In this document: positions 54,303 to 63,872 of the stretch, one piece after another
Numbering within the stretch: position 1 is the first letter of the stretch
Layout: every line of letters starts with the position of its first letter
Assembly (NCBI GenBank): GCA_946554445.1
Contig: CAMNSD010000018.1
Coordinates: 23,884 to 87,883 of the forward strand
Length of the DNA stretch: 64,000 bases
Direction: 5' to 3'
From: an uncultured Lachnospiraceae bacterium
GTDB taxonomy: Bacteria; Bacillota; Clostridia; Lachnospirales; Lachnospiraceae
Notes under the pieces: model-generated
The model's database searches: none
The model's input: the letters and a program-made list of their open reading frames with translations, nothing else
Told to the model about the DNA's origin: nothing
Translations under genes and position numbers: made by a program

Positions 54303-54347
54303 TCCTTTAGTTTTGTTTAACGTCAGGAAGGTCTCGAACTGACGTAT
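54303..54347 (-). promoter_or_regulatory. preQ1-I riboswitch before queT
   Basis: On the minus strand a 7-bp stem ACGTCAG/CTGACGT encloses a UUC-x-AG-type loop, and the A-rich tail TAAACAAAACTAAAGG follows with ACTAA able to pair with the loop. The tail merges with the AAAGGAG site, so ligand binding would hide the ribosome-binding site. Confidence 0.8.
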
Positions 54348-54389
54348 ATATTTGAAAAACCCATGCCTATATGGATTTTCCAGATATTA

Positions 54390-54417
54390 AGTATAGCAGT
54401 AAACTAAGAAAAGTCAA
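54390..54417 (-). promoter_or_regulatory. Promoter of queT
   Basis: On the minus strand TTGACT (54412-54417) and TATACT (54390-54395) with a 16-base spacer; transcription starts shortly before the riboswitch. Confidence 0.65.
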
Positions 54418-54422
54418 GCAGG

Positions 54423-54875
54423 ATGGAGGAAGTTATGCAGGAACGAATAGAAGAAATGTTTGCTAAAATGTATCCGATGACGGATGGGCTGAAAAAGAAG
54501 TCTTATGACAAGTGGATGGCAGAGTTTCGTGAAAATCATGGACAGACATTCCAGGAAATGGCTGGGACTGTAGAGCAGGCAGAGAATCGGGCGGCTGAAG
54601 CGAAAAACATAGCGGCGATGTTTGCAGATGTGGTGGAACACCAATTTTCCAAGAGAGGTAAAATATCTGCGCCCAGGCAGGTTGATATCAATAGTTTCAT
54701 GATCTATTATGTGTTTCCGGCAATCCTCTTAACACAGAATGAGTATGCTGTATTGCTGGCGGATGCGCTGCGGGATGAATGGCGAGTGCGCTTTAAGAAC
54801 AGCAGTCAGCTTGCCTATACGGATTATGACACGATACGCGGTTCTTTTAATGAGAAGTTTATGGGGATATTCTAA
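54423..54875 (+). CDS. Unrecognised soluble protein
   Basis: A 150-residue soluble, mainly helical protein with a charged N-terminus (MQERIEEMFAKMYPMTDGLK) and a C-terminal block SFNEKFMGIF. No signal peptide or domain seen. Not in an operon: the queT promoter diverges and the AbiF-like gene converges. Confidence 0.55.
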   Translation: MEEVMQERIEEMFAKMYPMTDGLKKKSYDKWMAEFRENHGQTFQEMAGTVEQAENRAAEAKNIAAMFADVVEHQFSKRGKISAPRQVDINSFMIYYVFPAILLTQNEYAVLLADALRDEWRVRFKNSSQLAYTDYDTIRGSFNEKFMGIF

Positions 54876-54887
54876 AGGAGAATATAA

Positions 54888-55865
54888 TTAGACCGCGGGT
54901 TTGTCGACTGCTTCATCTTGGCCTAAAGGAGAGTCTTTTATCTCTATCCATCTAACTGGGAATCCCATATATCTGTACATCTGAGGTCTTTGTAATTGCT
55001 TGGTGGAGTGGAATAAAGTTTCCAGAGCAAGATCAATGTCATTAATAAATTGGCTGAATTCATCATGCCCGAGAAGGTATTTCAATACGATGATCACGGC
55101 AAACAAGTCCTGCTTACCTTTGGAGTACTGTACTTTTTGCTTGGGAATATTCAGGAATTGATGGATGTAGGTGTCATTGATGGCACCCTTGTTATAACGA
55201 TAATTATATAGGCGCTCATTATGGGCACATACATTACGAACCCTGGCTAGGAGATCCAGCATCCGTACTAATTCATTTTCTGTGACATAGTCGAATTCGA
55301 TGCTGACATTAGCTTGAATACTTTGTGGAAGATAACTGTAGAATTTGGAAACGGTCCCCAATGTGAGGGCTTTCATCATAACCCATAAAGGAATGTTTCC
55401 ATGTTGTTTTAGCTGATGCCTGATATAGGAATAATCTTTGGGATCGGAAGCGATTTTGGAGAGTCTGCCTATTAAATCATTGATATCGGATTGGTTGGCC
55501 CGGGAGTAGTTATATTTCGTGGCATCAAGATAATGCTGCTGGTCTTCTCCGTAAATTTTACAAAAAGAATATGAAATAAGTGACTTGATATGTTTTTCTA
55601 CTTTAAGGATATTACGTAGAATAATTGTCCGCAACGTATCGTCAAAAATGTATAAAGAATAGATATCGTCCAGGCTTGTATGAGGTTTGTATGTTCCATG
55701 TTTGGTTTTGAATGGATTCTTATATCCAGAGATCAGGGCAAAGTAACTGTGTTTTTTTAAGAGATTTATGGCAGCATTACGATCAGTAATGGTGAGGCCC
55801 TTGTCAATCAGTTTATCAATCTGTTGTTCATAAGTTAAAAAAGGTTTGTCGTTTGTAGTCTCCAT
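54888..55865 (-). CDS. AbiF/AbiD-like HEPN abortive-infection protein (Abi_2)
   Basis: A 325-residue Abi_2 protein: the Rx4H nuclease motif RNVCAH lies at residues 210-215, with the family's N-terminal TYEQQIDKLIDKGLTITDRN block and SYKNPF region. HEPN proteins of this kind cut RNA; AbiF members are associated with a structured RNA. The start 55865 follows GGAG; a 6-codon longer frame is less likely. AT-rich compared with neighbours. Confidence 0.85.
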   Translation of the reverse strand: METTNDKPFLTYEQQIDKLIDKGLTITDRNAAINLLKKHSYFALISGYKNPFKTKHGTYKPHTSLDDIYSLYIFDDTLRTIILRNILKVEKHIKSLISYSFCKIYGEDQQHYLDATKYNYSRANQSDINDLIGRLSKIASDPKDYSYIRHQLKQHGNIPLWVMMKALTLGTVSKFYSYLPQSIQANVSIEFDYVTENELVRMLDLLARVRNVCAHNERLYNYRYNKGAINDTYIHQFLNIPKQKVQYSKGKQDLFAVIIVLKYLLGHDEFSQFINDIDLALETLFHSTKQLQRPQMYRYMGFPVRWIEIKDSPLGQDEAVDKPAV

Positions 55866-55950
55866 AAAATCTCCTATATGCAAGAAAGCTCCCGCAGGAG
55901 CCTCCTTAGGTCGCGGGCCTCGCAGGTGTCCGCAACACGATCACTGGAAC
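55866..55950 (-). ncRNA. Candidate structured leader RNA of the AbiF-like gene
   Basis: About 85 bases between promoter (55952-55980) and start codon hold a GC-rich fold: GCGGACACCTGCGAGGCCCG and a compact hairpin GCTCC-TGC-GGGAGC followed by TTTCTT. Structured RNAs have been described upstream of abiF genes; similarity to those was not tested. Confidence 0.4.
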
Positions 55951-55951
55951 T

Positions 55952-55980
55952 ACTATAGCATGACAAAACCGAACTGTCAA
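55952..55980 (-). promoter_or_regulatory. Promoter of the AbiF-like gene
   Basis: On the minus strand TTGACA (55975-55980), 17 bases, TATAGT (55952-55957). Strong match to consensus. Confidence 0.8.
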
Positions 55981-56126
55981 GTGATGAGATGATATTTTTG
56001 ACATGTGTGTCGGTTTTCGCCAGAATAAAGTTTCAGCAGTAATAAAATATGCAGAAATGGCGGAAAATATTAATGGAGACTTTACAATTACTCTTGGCGG
56101 TTGGTATGCCGCCAGTCTGGCCTACT

Positions 56127-57332
56127 CTATGAATCTGTGATATCTGAAATTTCCTGGCCTTCATTATATCTTGCCACGCAAGCCTGAATACGTTCCACCG
56201 GATTCAACAGATCGCTGATGGAAGTATCGTGATTTAACGTGTCGATGATATAGGCAATATATTTGCTCATATCGCAGTCAATATACCATTCCCGTTCCAG
56301 AAGTTCCGGCGTCTGATAGATCAAATTGGTGGTCAGGACTCTGTGGATTGTTCCTTCTTCGTAGGCTTTATCAAATCTTGCAAGACCCGCAGTAAACAAC
56401 CCGAAAGTAGAGAATACGAAAATGCGGTTGGCTTTCCGTTCTTTGAGCGCGGCGGCGACTTCCAGTACGCTTTCACCCGACGATATCATATCATCAATGA
56501 TGATCATGTCTTTGCCTTCCACGCTGCTTCCCAGAAATTCATGGGCAATGATCGGGTTCCTGCCATTTATGATCTGTGTATAATCCCTTCTCTTATAGAA
56601 CATGCCCATGTCGAGTCCCAAAACATTGGCGATGTAGATAGCCCTGCTCATACCGCCTTCATCCGGGCTGATGACCATCATATGATCGGAGTCGATTTTT
56701 AAGTCGCGCACATCCGAAAGCAGGCCCTTAATAAATTGATACGCAGGCTGGACGGTCTCAAAGCCATGCAGAGGAATTGCATTCTGTACACGGGGATCGT
56801 GGGCGTCAAAGGTGATGATGTTATCCACGCCCATGTTTACCATTTCCTGAAGCGCCAGCGCGCAGTCCAAAGACTCCCTGGCGGTTCTTTTGTGCTGTCT
56901 GCTCTCATAGAGGTAAGGCATGATGACAGTGATCCGTCTCGCTTTACCGCCTACGGCAGCAATGATACGTTTTAAATCTTGATAGTGATCGTCCGGGGAC
57001 ATGTGGTTTTCATGTCCGCAGAGGGAATAGGTGAGACTATAGTTAGCCACATCCACTAGAAGATACAGATCTGTTCCACGGACGGATTCTTTGATCACGC
57101 CCTTGGCTTCTCCGGAGCCGAAACGCGGTACTGTGGCATCCAGAATATAGGTGTCGCGTTGATAACCGGAAAAAGCGAGGGAATCTTTATGTTCGCTCTC
57201 CCGTTCCGTGCGCCATTTCACGAGGTAGTAGTCAACTTTCTTACCAAGATTGATACAGCCTTCTAATGGGATCATTCCCAGAGAGCCGACAGGTATGGTT
57301 TCCAGATTTCTTTTTTCTTCGCGTCTGGTCAT
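56127..57332 (-). CDS. prs: Ribose-phosphate pyrophosphokinase
   Basis: A 401-residue PRPP synthetase, longer than the ~315-residue norm, with the PRPP loop IIIDDMISSGESVLEV and the conserved ITFDAHDPRVQNAIP stretch. It makes PRPP for nucleotide and amino-acid synthesis. The N-terminal extension (about 1-75) has no recognised role. Confidence 0.88.
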   Translation of the reverse strand: MTRREEKRNLETIPVGSLGMIPLEGCINLGKKVDYYLVKWRTERESEHKDSLAFSGYQRDTYILDATVPRFGSGEAKGVIKESVRGTDLYLLVDVANYSLTYSLCGHENHMSPDDHYQDLKRIIAAVGGKARRITVIMPYLYESRQHKRTARESLDCALALQEMVNMGVDNIITFDAHDPRVQNAIPLHGFETVQPAYQFIKGLLSDVRDLKIDSDHMMVISPDEGGMSRAIYIANVLGLDMGMFYKRRDYTQIINGRNPIIAHEFLGSSVEGKDMIIIDDMISSGESVLEVAAALKERKANRIFVFSTFGLFTAGLARFDKAYEEGTIHRVLTTNLIYQTPELLEREWYIDCDMSKYIAYIIDTLNHDTSISDLLNPVERIQACVARYNEGQEISDITDS

Positions 57333-57340
57333 TCAAATCC

Positions 57341-58312
57341 TCACTTTCTGTTCAACAGCCTCTTTTTGTACATACGAATGTCCTGTCCGGACAGTTTACA
57401 GACCTCATAGTTGCTTGTAATGCGGGAAAAAATACGGTCGGAGTATCTGTTCCGCAATTCCTCCAAAGACAGATTGGTGGAGATGATGGTAGCTTTTTTA
57501 CCCATGTGACGCTCGTTTAATAGCGCAAACAGCTGGGAGGTGACAAACTGGTTGGTGAGTTCCGTGCCAAGATCGTCAACGATGAGTAGGTCGCATTGGT
57601 AAAGATCGGCGTAAGCGCCGCGCAATTCATCCCTGTTCTTGTAATCAAAGGAACTTTTAGAAAGTAAATCAAACAGACCGGTCGCACCGAAGTAGATGAC
57701 GGAGTGTCCCCGTTCGATCAACTCCTTTGCTACACAGCCGGAAAGAAATGATTTTCCCGTACCCACTGTACCATAAAAAAAGAGATTATGGTAGCCGGAA
57801 TTAAAATTTTTGATAAAATTTTGGCAGGTTCTGACCGCATTCTGAAAGCGCGACAGGTCATCTCCTTGGTAATATTCATAAGATAACGTACTAAAATTTT
57901 CGGTACGGAGCATCTCTTGTATATGGGACTGTTCATAGAGGAGAGTGATCATGGCCTGACGGAAGCAGTGGCATTTCTCACCGTCCACATAGCCGGTATC
58001 TTTACAGTCCGGACATTCATAGATGGGTTCCAGATAATCCTCAGGAAATCCGAAATCCTTGAGAAGCTGCGTCTTGCGGCCGGAAAGTTCAGCCAGGGCA
58101 TCCTTGAGATCCTCCAGTGCCTCGTCGTCCCCGGCAAGGAGCTTTTTGCCCTGGGCAACGGAGATGGAGGCGACAGATTCCGCCAAATCCCGGTAACCCG
58201 GTATCAGTTCGTAAATATAGGAAAGTTTCTGTTCCGCCTCTCGGCGGCTTTTAGCCTGTTTCTCTTCATATTGATGAAGGATCTGATCGTATTGTGTATT
58301 TGTCAGTGGCAC
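57341..58312 (-). CDS. dnaI: DnaI/DnaC-like replicative helicase loader
   Basis: A 323-residue AAA+ ATPase: Walker A GTVGTGKS (about 184-191), Walker B LLIVDDLGTE, arginine-finger-like region SDRIFSRI. A Cys cluster CPDC...KCHC (about residues 98-113) in the N-terminal part is a zinc-binding motif. It loads the replicative helicase. Located directly after the DnaD-type gene. Confidence 0.82.
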   Translation of the reverse strand: MPLTNTQYDQILHQYEEKQAKSRREAEQKLSYIYELIPGYRDLAESVASISVAQGKKLLAGDDEALEDLKDALAELSGRKTQLLKDFGFPEDYLEPIYECPDCKDTGYVDGEKCHCFRQAMITLLYEQSHIQEMLRTENFSTLSYEYYQGDDLSRFQNAVRTCQNFIKNFNSGYHNLFFYGTVGTGKSFLSGCVAKELIERGHSVIYFGATGLFDLLSKSSFDYKNRDELRGAYADLYQCDLLIVDDLGTELTNQFVTSQLFALLNERHMGKKATIISTNLSLEELRNRYSDRIFSRITSNYEVCKLSGQDIRMYKKRLLNRK

Positions 58313-58329
58313 GTCAGGACTCCTTATGG

Positions 58330-59373
58330 TTAGTTGCTTAAGATTTCCTGCTCAAGAGCATCAAAATCATAATTGTTCTGTTTGAATTGGTTAAACTTGT
58401 TGCTGGTAACCGTGCGGGCAGTAGTTTTTCCCCGGCGATAGTTCTCATCTAGGGATTGGATATCGTTCTTGTGATGAACGCCGGCCTTATACCAACTGCT
58501 TAAGATGCTGTCAGCATACTCAAAGCGGTGGTTATCTGTGGCGAGAACGGTGCGTTCACAGGCTGTCAGGATCACATCCGCCTCAAATCCGTACTCCTTT
58601 TTCCAACGGTCGATATAAGATACCTCCGTATCGGTAGGGGTACCGTGCCTGCCTAGGGCCTTCATAATATCATAGACGGATTTATCGTATTTCCCGGCAA
58701 GCTTTGCGGCCTGCTCGGGTGTGGTGATGCCCTGGTCGGCCCAGCTTAAGGCGACCTTTTCTATGTAACGCATGTCCTTCTTGCCGCGGTCTACGCAGTA
58801 TTGGATCAGATAATCGATCAGATCCTCCGAGAATCCCAGTTTGTCCGAGATAAAGAGGATCGTGCGCACATCATTGGCGCTTAAGGTCTTCTTTAAATAC
58901 TGTTCCGCCACAAAAAGAAGCCTGGCAGAGGATTCATCGGACTTGAACGCTTTCAATTCATCCAGCGTATAATTAGGCTTGGAGGCAATCGGCACGACAG
59001 ATGCTAAAGGCGTCACAGACGGAACCGATACGCTGGGAACCGGAGCAATCTGCGGCGTCACAGGGGGTGCCATGGGAGCGCCAAAATCCAACAGATGGAT
59101 ACCGATAACATTTTTATGCTCATCATAATCCAAGGTGAGAAGACGATTTTTTTCCCAATATTTTAAGGCGCGCATGACGTCCTTTTCTGTATAATTAAAA
59201 GTGTCTGCAATATCACTGATACTGGTATTGAGCCGAGCGCTCATCATGCGGATCAAATACAGATAGATTTTGAGCTGGGCATCGTTGGCAGCCTGCATGT
59301 ATTCATCTATGAAACGGTTGGAGATTACCGTGGAATCCGTATAGTTGTCCTGATAAATTGTCAAAAAACCCAT
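58330..59373 (-). CDS. DnaD-domain replication protein
   Basis: A 347-residue protein with an N-terminal winged-helix part (FIDEYMQAANDAQLKIYLYL) and C-terminal DnaB/DnaD-type segment (YGFEADVILTACERTVLATD, with the YxxxI-type helix later). Start 59373 follows GGTGGG; a 49-codon extension is rejected. With the downstream loader gene it belongs to replication initiation. Confidence 0.78.
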   Translation of the reverse strand: MGFLTIYQDNYTDSTVISNRFIDEYMQAANDAQLKIYLYLIRMMSARLNTSISDIADTFNYTEKDVMRALKYWEKNRLLTLDYDEHKNVIGIHLLDFGAPMAPPVTPQIAPVPSVSVPSVTPLASVVPIASKPNYTLDELKAFKSDESSARLLFVAEQYLKKTLSANDVRTILFISDKLGFSEDLIDYLIQYCVDRGKKDMRYIEKVALSWADQGITTPEQAAKLAGKYDKSVYDIMKALGRHGTPTDTEVSYIDRWKKEYGFEADVILTACERTVLATDNHRFEYADSILSSWYKAGVHHKNDIQSLDENYRRGKTTARTVTSNKFNQFKQNNYDFDALEQEILSN

Positions 59374-59561
59374 TATTTTACCCACCCTGCATACACATAA
59401 AACTATAATTTCACGGTCGAAAACAGAGCGCTGTCGCACTCCTTCCGCGAGAGGTTCCCATAAGAGAACAAAGTGAATTATAGCATAGCGTTTTGTAAAA
59501 AGATATAGGTAAACTGTCACAAACCGAGAGAAAAACGTTTGTTCTCGGCAATATTACAAAA

Positions 59562-59669
59562 TGTGGACATTGTGGATACTGATGAACAAACGCCGAAAAA
59601 CGGCGTGATTTCTTCCACAAAAATATCCACAGATAAATTTCCGAATCTTCGGTTCTTTTCTGTGGATAT
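59562..59669. repeat. Cluster of DnaA-box-like 9-mers upstream of dnaD-dnaI
   Basis: TGTGGACAT (59562-59570), TGTGGATAC (59571-59579), ATATCCACA (59623-59631, opposite strand) and TGTGGATAT (59661-59669) resemble the DnaA box TTATCCACA. Spacer 59521-59678 has no gene. Confidence 0.55.
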
Positions 59670-59678
59670 TGTGAATAA

Positions 59679-61058
59679 TTATTTCTGTAGCAGGTTTTCC
59701 GCGATTTTCACGATATCACCGGCCCCCATAGTTATCAACAAATCGTCCTTTGTGCAATTTTCAATGAGGAAATTTTCGATTGCTTCAAAGTCCGGAAAGT
59801 AGTGGCAGGAATGTCCCAGCGCCTCGATTCTCTGCTGCAATGTCTGGGAACTGATGCCAAGTGTGTCCTTCTCCCTGGCGGCATAAATGTCAGCCAGGAC
59901 GATCTCATCAGCGAGACACAGTACATTGGCAAATTCATCGAGAAACGCTTTGGTACGCGTGTAGGTATGGGGCTGGAAGACGCACCAGAGTTTTTGGTGC
60001 GGATAATCCTTGGCAGCGGTTAAGGTTGCCCGGATTTCTGTAGGGTGGTGTGCATAGTCGTCAATGATATTCACACCGTTACGCTGTCCTTTATACTCAA
60101 AGCGGCGGTCTGTTCCGTTGAAAGCGAGCAAACCTCTGGCGGTTACATCGTCAGGGATACCGAGGACATCCGCCAAGGCAATAGCCGCCAAGGCGTTGGA
60201 GACATTGTGTTCTCCATGAACTTTTAAAGAGAATACTTCTTCTTTGCCCTCTTTACGCATAAGATGAAAAGAGGGGCAGCCAAAAGCATCATAAGTAATC
60301 TGGGATGCGCTGTAGTCAGCGGAAGGGGAGGAGCCGTAGGTGATGACCTGGCAGGAAAGCCCTGCGGTAATCTCCTCCACATGATCAATATCTTTGTTGA
60401 TGATAAGGGTTCCGTCCTCGGGAAGCAAAAGCGCAAAGCGGTGGAAGGAATTGCGAATATCCTGGATGTCTTTAAAGAAATCCAGATGGTCTTCCTCTAT
60501 ATTAAGGATAATACCTATCTTAGGAAAAAAACTTAAAAAGCTGTTGGTATACTCACAGGCTTCCGTGACAAAATACTTTGAGGAGCCTACGCGGATATTG
60601 CCGCCGATAGGTTTATAGACGCCGCCGATGGACAAGGTTGGATCAACGTCCGCTTCCAGAAGGATTTGTGAGATCATGGATGTGGTAGTTGTCTTGCCAT
60701 GGGTGCCGCTGATGGCTACGGGGGTTTGATAGTTCTTCATCATCTGACCGAGAAGCTGGGCTCTGGTCAGGGTGGGGATATTCAGACGTTTAGCGGCGAC
60801 TAGTTCCGGATTATCAGGTTTGATAGCGGCCGTATAGACGATCAGGTCGATGTCCGATGTGATGTTCTCTTCCCGCTGTCCGTAGTATACAGAGGCGCCG
60901 CATTCTGTGAGGATGCGCGTCAGATCGGAAGGCGCCCTGTCGGAACCGGAAATCGTAAAGCCCTCTGTCAAGAGAATCTCAGCCAGGCCGCTCATGCTGA
61001 TACCGCCGATGCCAATAAAGTATATATGAATTGGATTTTGGAAATTAATTTGATACAT
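59679..61058 (-). CDS. murC: UDP-N-acetylmuramate--L-alanine ligase
   Basis: A 459-residue Mur ligase: N-terminal Rossmann part HIYFIGIGGISMSGLAEIL, ATP-binding GTHGKTTTTS (about 115-124), and central EACEYTNSFLSF and NIEEDHLDFFKD. Adds L-Ala to UDP-MurNAc in peptidoglycan synthesis. Confidence 0.95.
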   Translation of the reverse strand: MYQINFQNPIHIYFIGIGGISMSGLAEILLTEGFTISGSDRAPSDLTRILTECGASVYYGQREENITSDIDLIVYTAAIKPDNPELVAAKRLNIPTLTRAQLLGQMMKNYQTPVAISGTHGKTTTTSMISQILLEADVDPTLSIGGVYKPIGGNIRVGSSKYFVTEACEYTNSFLSFFPKIGIILNIEEDHLDFFKDIQDIRNSFHRFALLLPEDGTLIINKDIDHVEEITAGLSCQVITYGSSPSADYSASQITYDAFGCPSFHLMRKEGKEEVFSLKVHGEHNVSNALAAIALADVLGIPDDVTARGLLAFNGTDRRFEYKGQRNGVNIIDDYAHHPTEIRATLTAAKDYPHQKLWCVFQPHTYTRTKAFLDEFANVLCLADEIVLADIYAAREKDTLGISSQTLQQRIEALGHSCHYFPDFEAIENFLIENCTKDDLLITMGAGDIVKIAENLLQK

Positions 61059-61090
61059 GGGGGATCTCCCTATTTACATTTTTTACTAGT

Positions 61091-61119
61091 ATTATACTCA
61101 TTTCACGCAAAAAAACCAA
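61091..61119 (-). promoter_or_regulatory. Promoter of murC
   Basis: On the minus strand TTGGTT (61114-61119), 17 bases, TATAAT (61091-61096). Confidence 0.65.
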
Positions 61120-61218
61120 TAAGAAATTAAGATATCCGGATTTTATACATATTTTACAAAATAAATATATGCCAGAGAAATCATGTAAAATGGGTTATGT
61201 AAAAAATGGACAAAGATA

Positions 61219-61247
61219 TTGAAAACACAAATAAAATATTGTATATT
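61219..61247 (+). promoter_or_regulatory. Promoter of glgC-glgD
   Basis: TTGAAA (61219-61224), 17 bases, TATATT (61242-61247); an AT-rich region precedes it. Confidence 0.65.
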
Positions 61248-61306
61248 ATTAATATAACAAAAGGAATGGGAGCGGAATATTTTTTAAGAAATCAGAGGTG
61301 ATAAAT

Positions 61307-62578
61307 ATGGTTAAGAAAGAAATGATTGCCATGCTGTTGGCAGGCGGTCAGGGAAGCAGATTGGGCGTACTTACATCAAAGGTGGCGAAACCGGCGGTAT
61401 CCTTTGGCAGTAAGTACAGGATTATTGATTTTCCCCTGAGTAACTGCATTAATTCAGGTGTTGATACGGTGGGTGTCCTTACGCAGTATCAGCCCCTGCG
61501 GTTAAATACACATATTGGAATTGGTATTCCCTGGGACCTTGACAGAAATATCGGCGGCGTAACGGTGCTGCCTCCGTATGAGAAGAGCGCAAACAGTGAA
61601 TGGTACACTGGTACAGCAAATGCAATCTATCAAAATATGGATTACATGGAGAGCTTCAATCCCGATTATGTGTTGATTCTGTCTGGCGATCATATCTATA
61701 AAATGGATTATGAGGTCATGCTTGATTTTCATAAACAGAACGGCGCAGAGGTGACGATCGCGGTTATGCCTGTGCCGATGGAAGAGGCTAAGCGTTTTGG
61801 CATCATGATCACTGACGAGAACCGGAAGATCACGGATTTTGAGGAGAAACCCGAGAACCCGCGGAGCAATCTTGCTTCCATGGGTATTTACATATTTAAC
61901 TGGAAGACCTTAAAGGAAGCGCTTCTTGCGAACGCCGAACAGCCGGGGCTTGATTTTGGAAAACATTTGATTCCATATTGTCATAAGAATGGTGCACCGC
62001 TCTATGCGTATGAGTTTAACGGTTACTGGAAAGATGTGGGGACGCTCCACTCTTTCTGGGAAGCTAATATGGAATTGATCGACATTGTGCCTGAGTTTAA
62101 CCTTTATGAGGAATACTGGAAGATCTATACAAAGAGTGAGATTCTTCCGCCACAGTATCTGTCGTCGGACAGCGTGGTGGAGAGAAGCATCATAGGAGAA
62201 GGGTGTGAGATCAGCGGTAAGGTATATAACTCTGTGATTGGCTGTGGCGTCACCATCGGGGCAGGTACGGTGATCAGGGATTCCATCATTATGAACCAGA
62301 CGCAGATTGGTGAAAACTGTGAACTGTATAAGGCGATCGTTGCAGAAAGTACGGTGATCGAAGACAATGTGAAGCTGGGTATCGGTGATGCGGTGCCCAA
62401 TGAGACAGATCCCCATATCTACGATCATGATATTGTGACGATAGGCGAGAAGAGCGTTGTTCCGAAGGGAATTACCATAGGGAAAAATTCGGTGGTCTTC
62501 GGTGTGACTACAGCTGAGGACTATGAGAATGGAAATCTTCCGAGTGGTAAAACTTTGATTAAGGCAGGTGATAAATAG
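61307..62578 (+). CDS. glgC: Glucose-1-phosphate adenylyltransferase
   Basis: A 423-residue Glg[17 protein letters not shown] nucleotide-binding loop, [20 protein letters not shown], the later [10 protein letters not shown], and a C-terminal left-handed beta-helix ([12 protein letters not shown] repeats). Makes ADP-glucose for glycogen. Start 61307 follows AGAGGTG. Confidence 0.94.
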   Translation: MVKKEMIAMLLAGGQGSRLGVLTSKVAKPAVSFGSKYRIIDFPLSNCINSGVDTVGVLTQYQPLRLNTHIGIGIPWDLDRNIGGVTVLPPYEKSANSEWYTGTANAIYQNMDYMESFNPDYVLILSGDHIYKMDYEVMLDFHKQNGAEVTIAVMPVPMEEAKRFGIMITDENRKITDFEEKPENPRSNLASMGIYIFNWKTLKEALLANAEQPGLDFGKHLIPYCHKNGAPLYAYEFNGYWKDVGTLHSFWEANMELIDIVPEFNLYEEYWKIYTKSEILPPQYLSSDSVVERSIIGEGCEISGKVYNSVIGCGVTIGAGTVIRDSIIMNQTQIGENCELYKAIVAESTVIEDNVKLGIGDAVPNETDPHIYDHDIVTIGEKSVVPKGITIGKNSVVFGVTTAEDYENGNLPSGKTLIKAGDK

Positions 62579-63696
62579 TGAGAGCAATAGGAATTATCTT
62601 AGCTGGCGGCAACAATCACAGAATTAAGCAGTTGACGCAGAAGCGTGCAGTCTGTGCAATGCCTATCGCGGGCAGTTACCGCGGCATAGATTTCGCACTC
62701 AGCAATATGTCCAATTCCCATATCAATAAGGTTGCTGTGTTCACGCAGTATAATGCGGGCAGCCTGAACGAGCATCTGAGTTCTTCTAAATGGTGGGATT
62801 TTGGTCGTAAGCAGGGAGGATTGTTTGTAGTGACTCCTGCGCTGACGGCGGAGAGCAATGCATGGTATCGCGGCACGGCGGACGCGATCGCGCAGAACCT
62901 GTCTTTCTTAAAAAACAGCCATGAACCCTATGTGGTGATCGCATCCGGAGACTGTGTCTATAAGATGGATTACAACAAGGTGTTGGAGTATCATATCGAA
63001 AAGAAAGCGGACATCACTGTGGTATGTAAAGACATGGACAAGGATGTCAATGTAGAACGTTATGGTACGCTTAAGATGAACGAGGAGTGCCAGATTGAAG
63101 AATTTGAGGAGAAGCCGGTAGTGGCGAAGTCCAATACGATTTCCTGTGGCATCTACGTGGTCAGAAGACGTCAGTTGATTGAGATGATCGAGAGATGTAA
63201 AGAGGAAGACCGCTTTGATTTCGTAAAGGACATCCTGATCCGCTATAAGAACCAGAAAAGAATATTCGGCTATAAGATTAAGGAGTACTGGAGCAATATA
63301 GCGACAGTGGAGGATTATTTTAAGACCAATATGGATTTCCTTCATCCTGAGATCAGAGATTATTTCTTCAAGCAGTACCCTGATGTTTATTCCAAGGTGG
63401 ACGATCTGCCGCCAGCTAAATACAATGTGGGGGCGAGTATAAAAAACAGCCTGATCTCCAGCGGTTGTATTGTAAACGGCACCGTAGAAGATTCAGTAAT
63501 CTTTAAAGAGACATATATAGGAAATAATTGTTACATTAAAAATTCCATTATCCTGAATGATGTCTACATTGGAGATAATACGCATATCGAAAATTGCATT
63601 GTGGAGAGTAGGGGTACGATTCGTGCCAATTCCTACCACAAAGGAGAAAATGGAATCGAAATTGTGGTAGAACATAATGACAGATATGTGATCTGA
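62578..63696 (+). CDS. glgD: GlgD regulatory/adenylyltransferase-like subunit
   Basis: A 372-residue paralogue of GlgC with LAGGNNHRIKQLTQKR in place of the usual GGQGSRL loop, so the catalytic GxG(T/S)R loop is altered; GIDFALSNM and DGVYK-like features remain. Such GlgD subunits pair with GlgC to form heteromers. GTG start overlaps the glgC stop by one base. Confidence 0.92.
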   Translation: MRAIGIILAGGNNHRIKQLTQKRAVCAMPIAGSYRGIDFALSNMSNSHINKVAVFTQYNAGSLNEHLSSSKWWDFGRKQGGLFVVTPALTAESNAWYRGTADAIAQNLSFLKNSHEPYVVIASGDCVYKMDYNKVLEYHIEKKADITVVCKDMDKDVNVERYGTLKMNEECQIEEFEEKPVVAKSNTISCGIYVVRRRQLIEMIERCKEEDRFDFVKDILIRYKNQKRIFGYKIKEYWSNIATVEDYFKTNMDFLHPEIRDYFFKQYPDVYSKVDDLPPAKYNVGASIKNSLISSGCIVNGTVEDSVIFKETYIGNNCYIKNSIILNDVYIGDNTHIENCIVESRGTIRANSYHKGENGIEIVVEHNDRYVI

Positions 63697-63872
63697 TGGT
63701 ATACTAAAGAGGTGGCTGCTAGTTGGATTGGACTGACTGTGTAGGGGGAATGAATATTATTAACTAATGTTTATTACAAGCTACGTGGCTTGATGAGTAT
63801 GACTTGTGTGGAAAAGCTTGTGAAAACCGGCGGGTTACTGACCGGTATCATATGATAAGGAGGCTGAGCTTC

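Noticed and set aside
56003..56140. 45-codon plus-strand frame between AbiF-like gene and prs
   Set aside because: No ribosome-binding site and its end overlaps prs; may be a remnant but unsupported.
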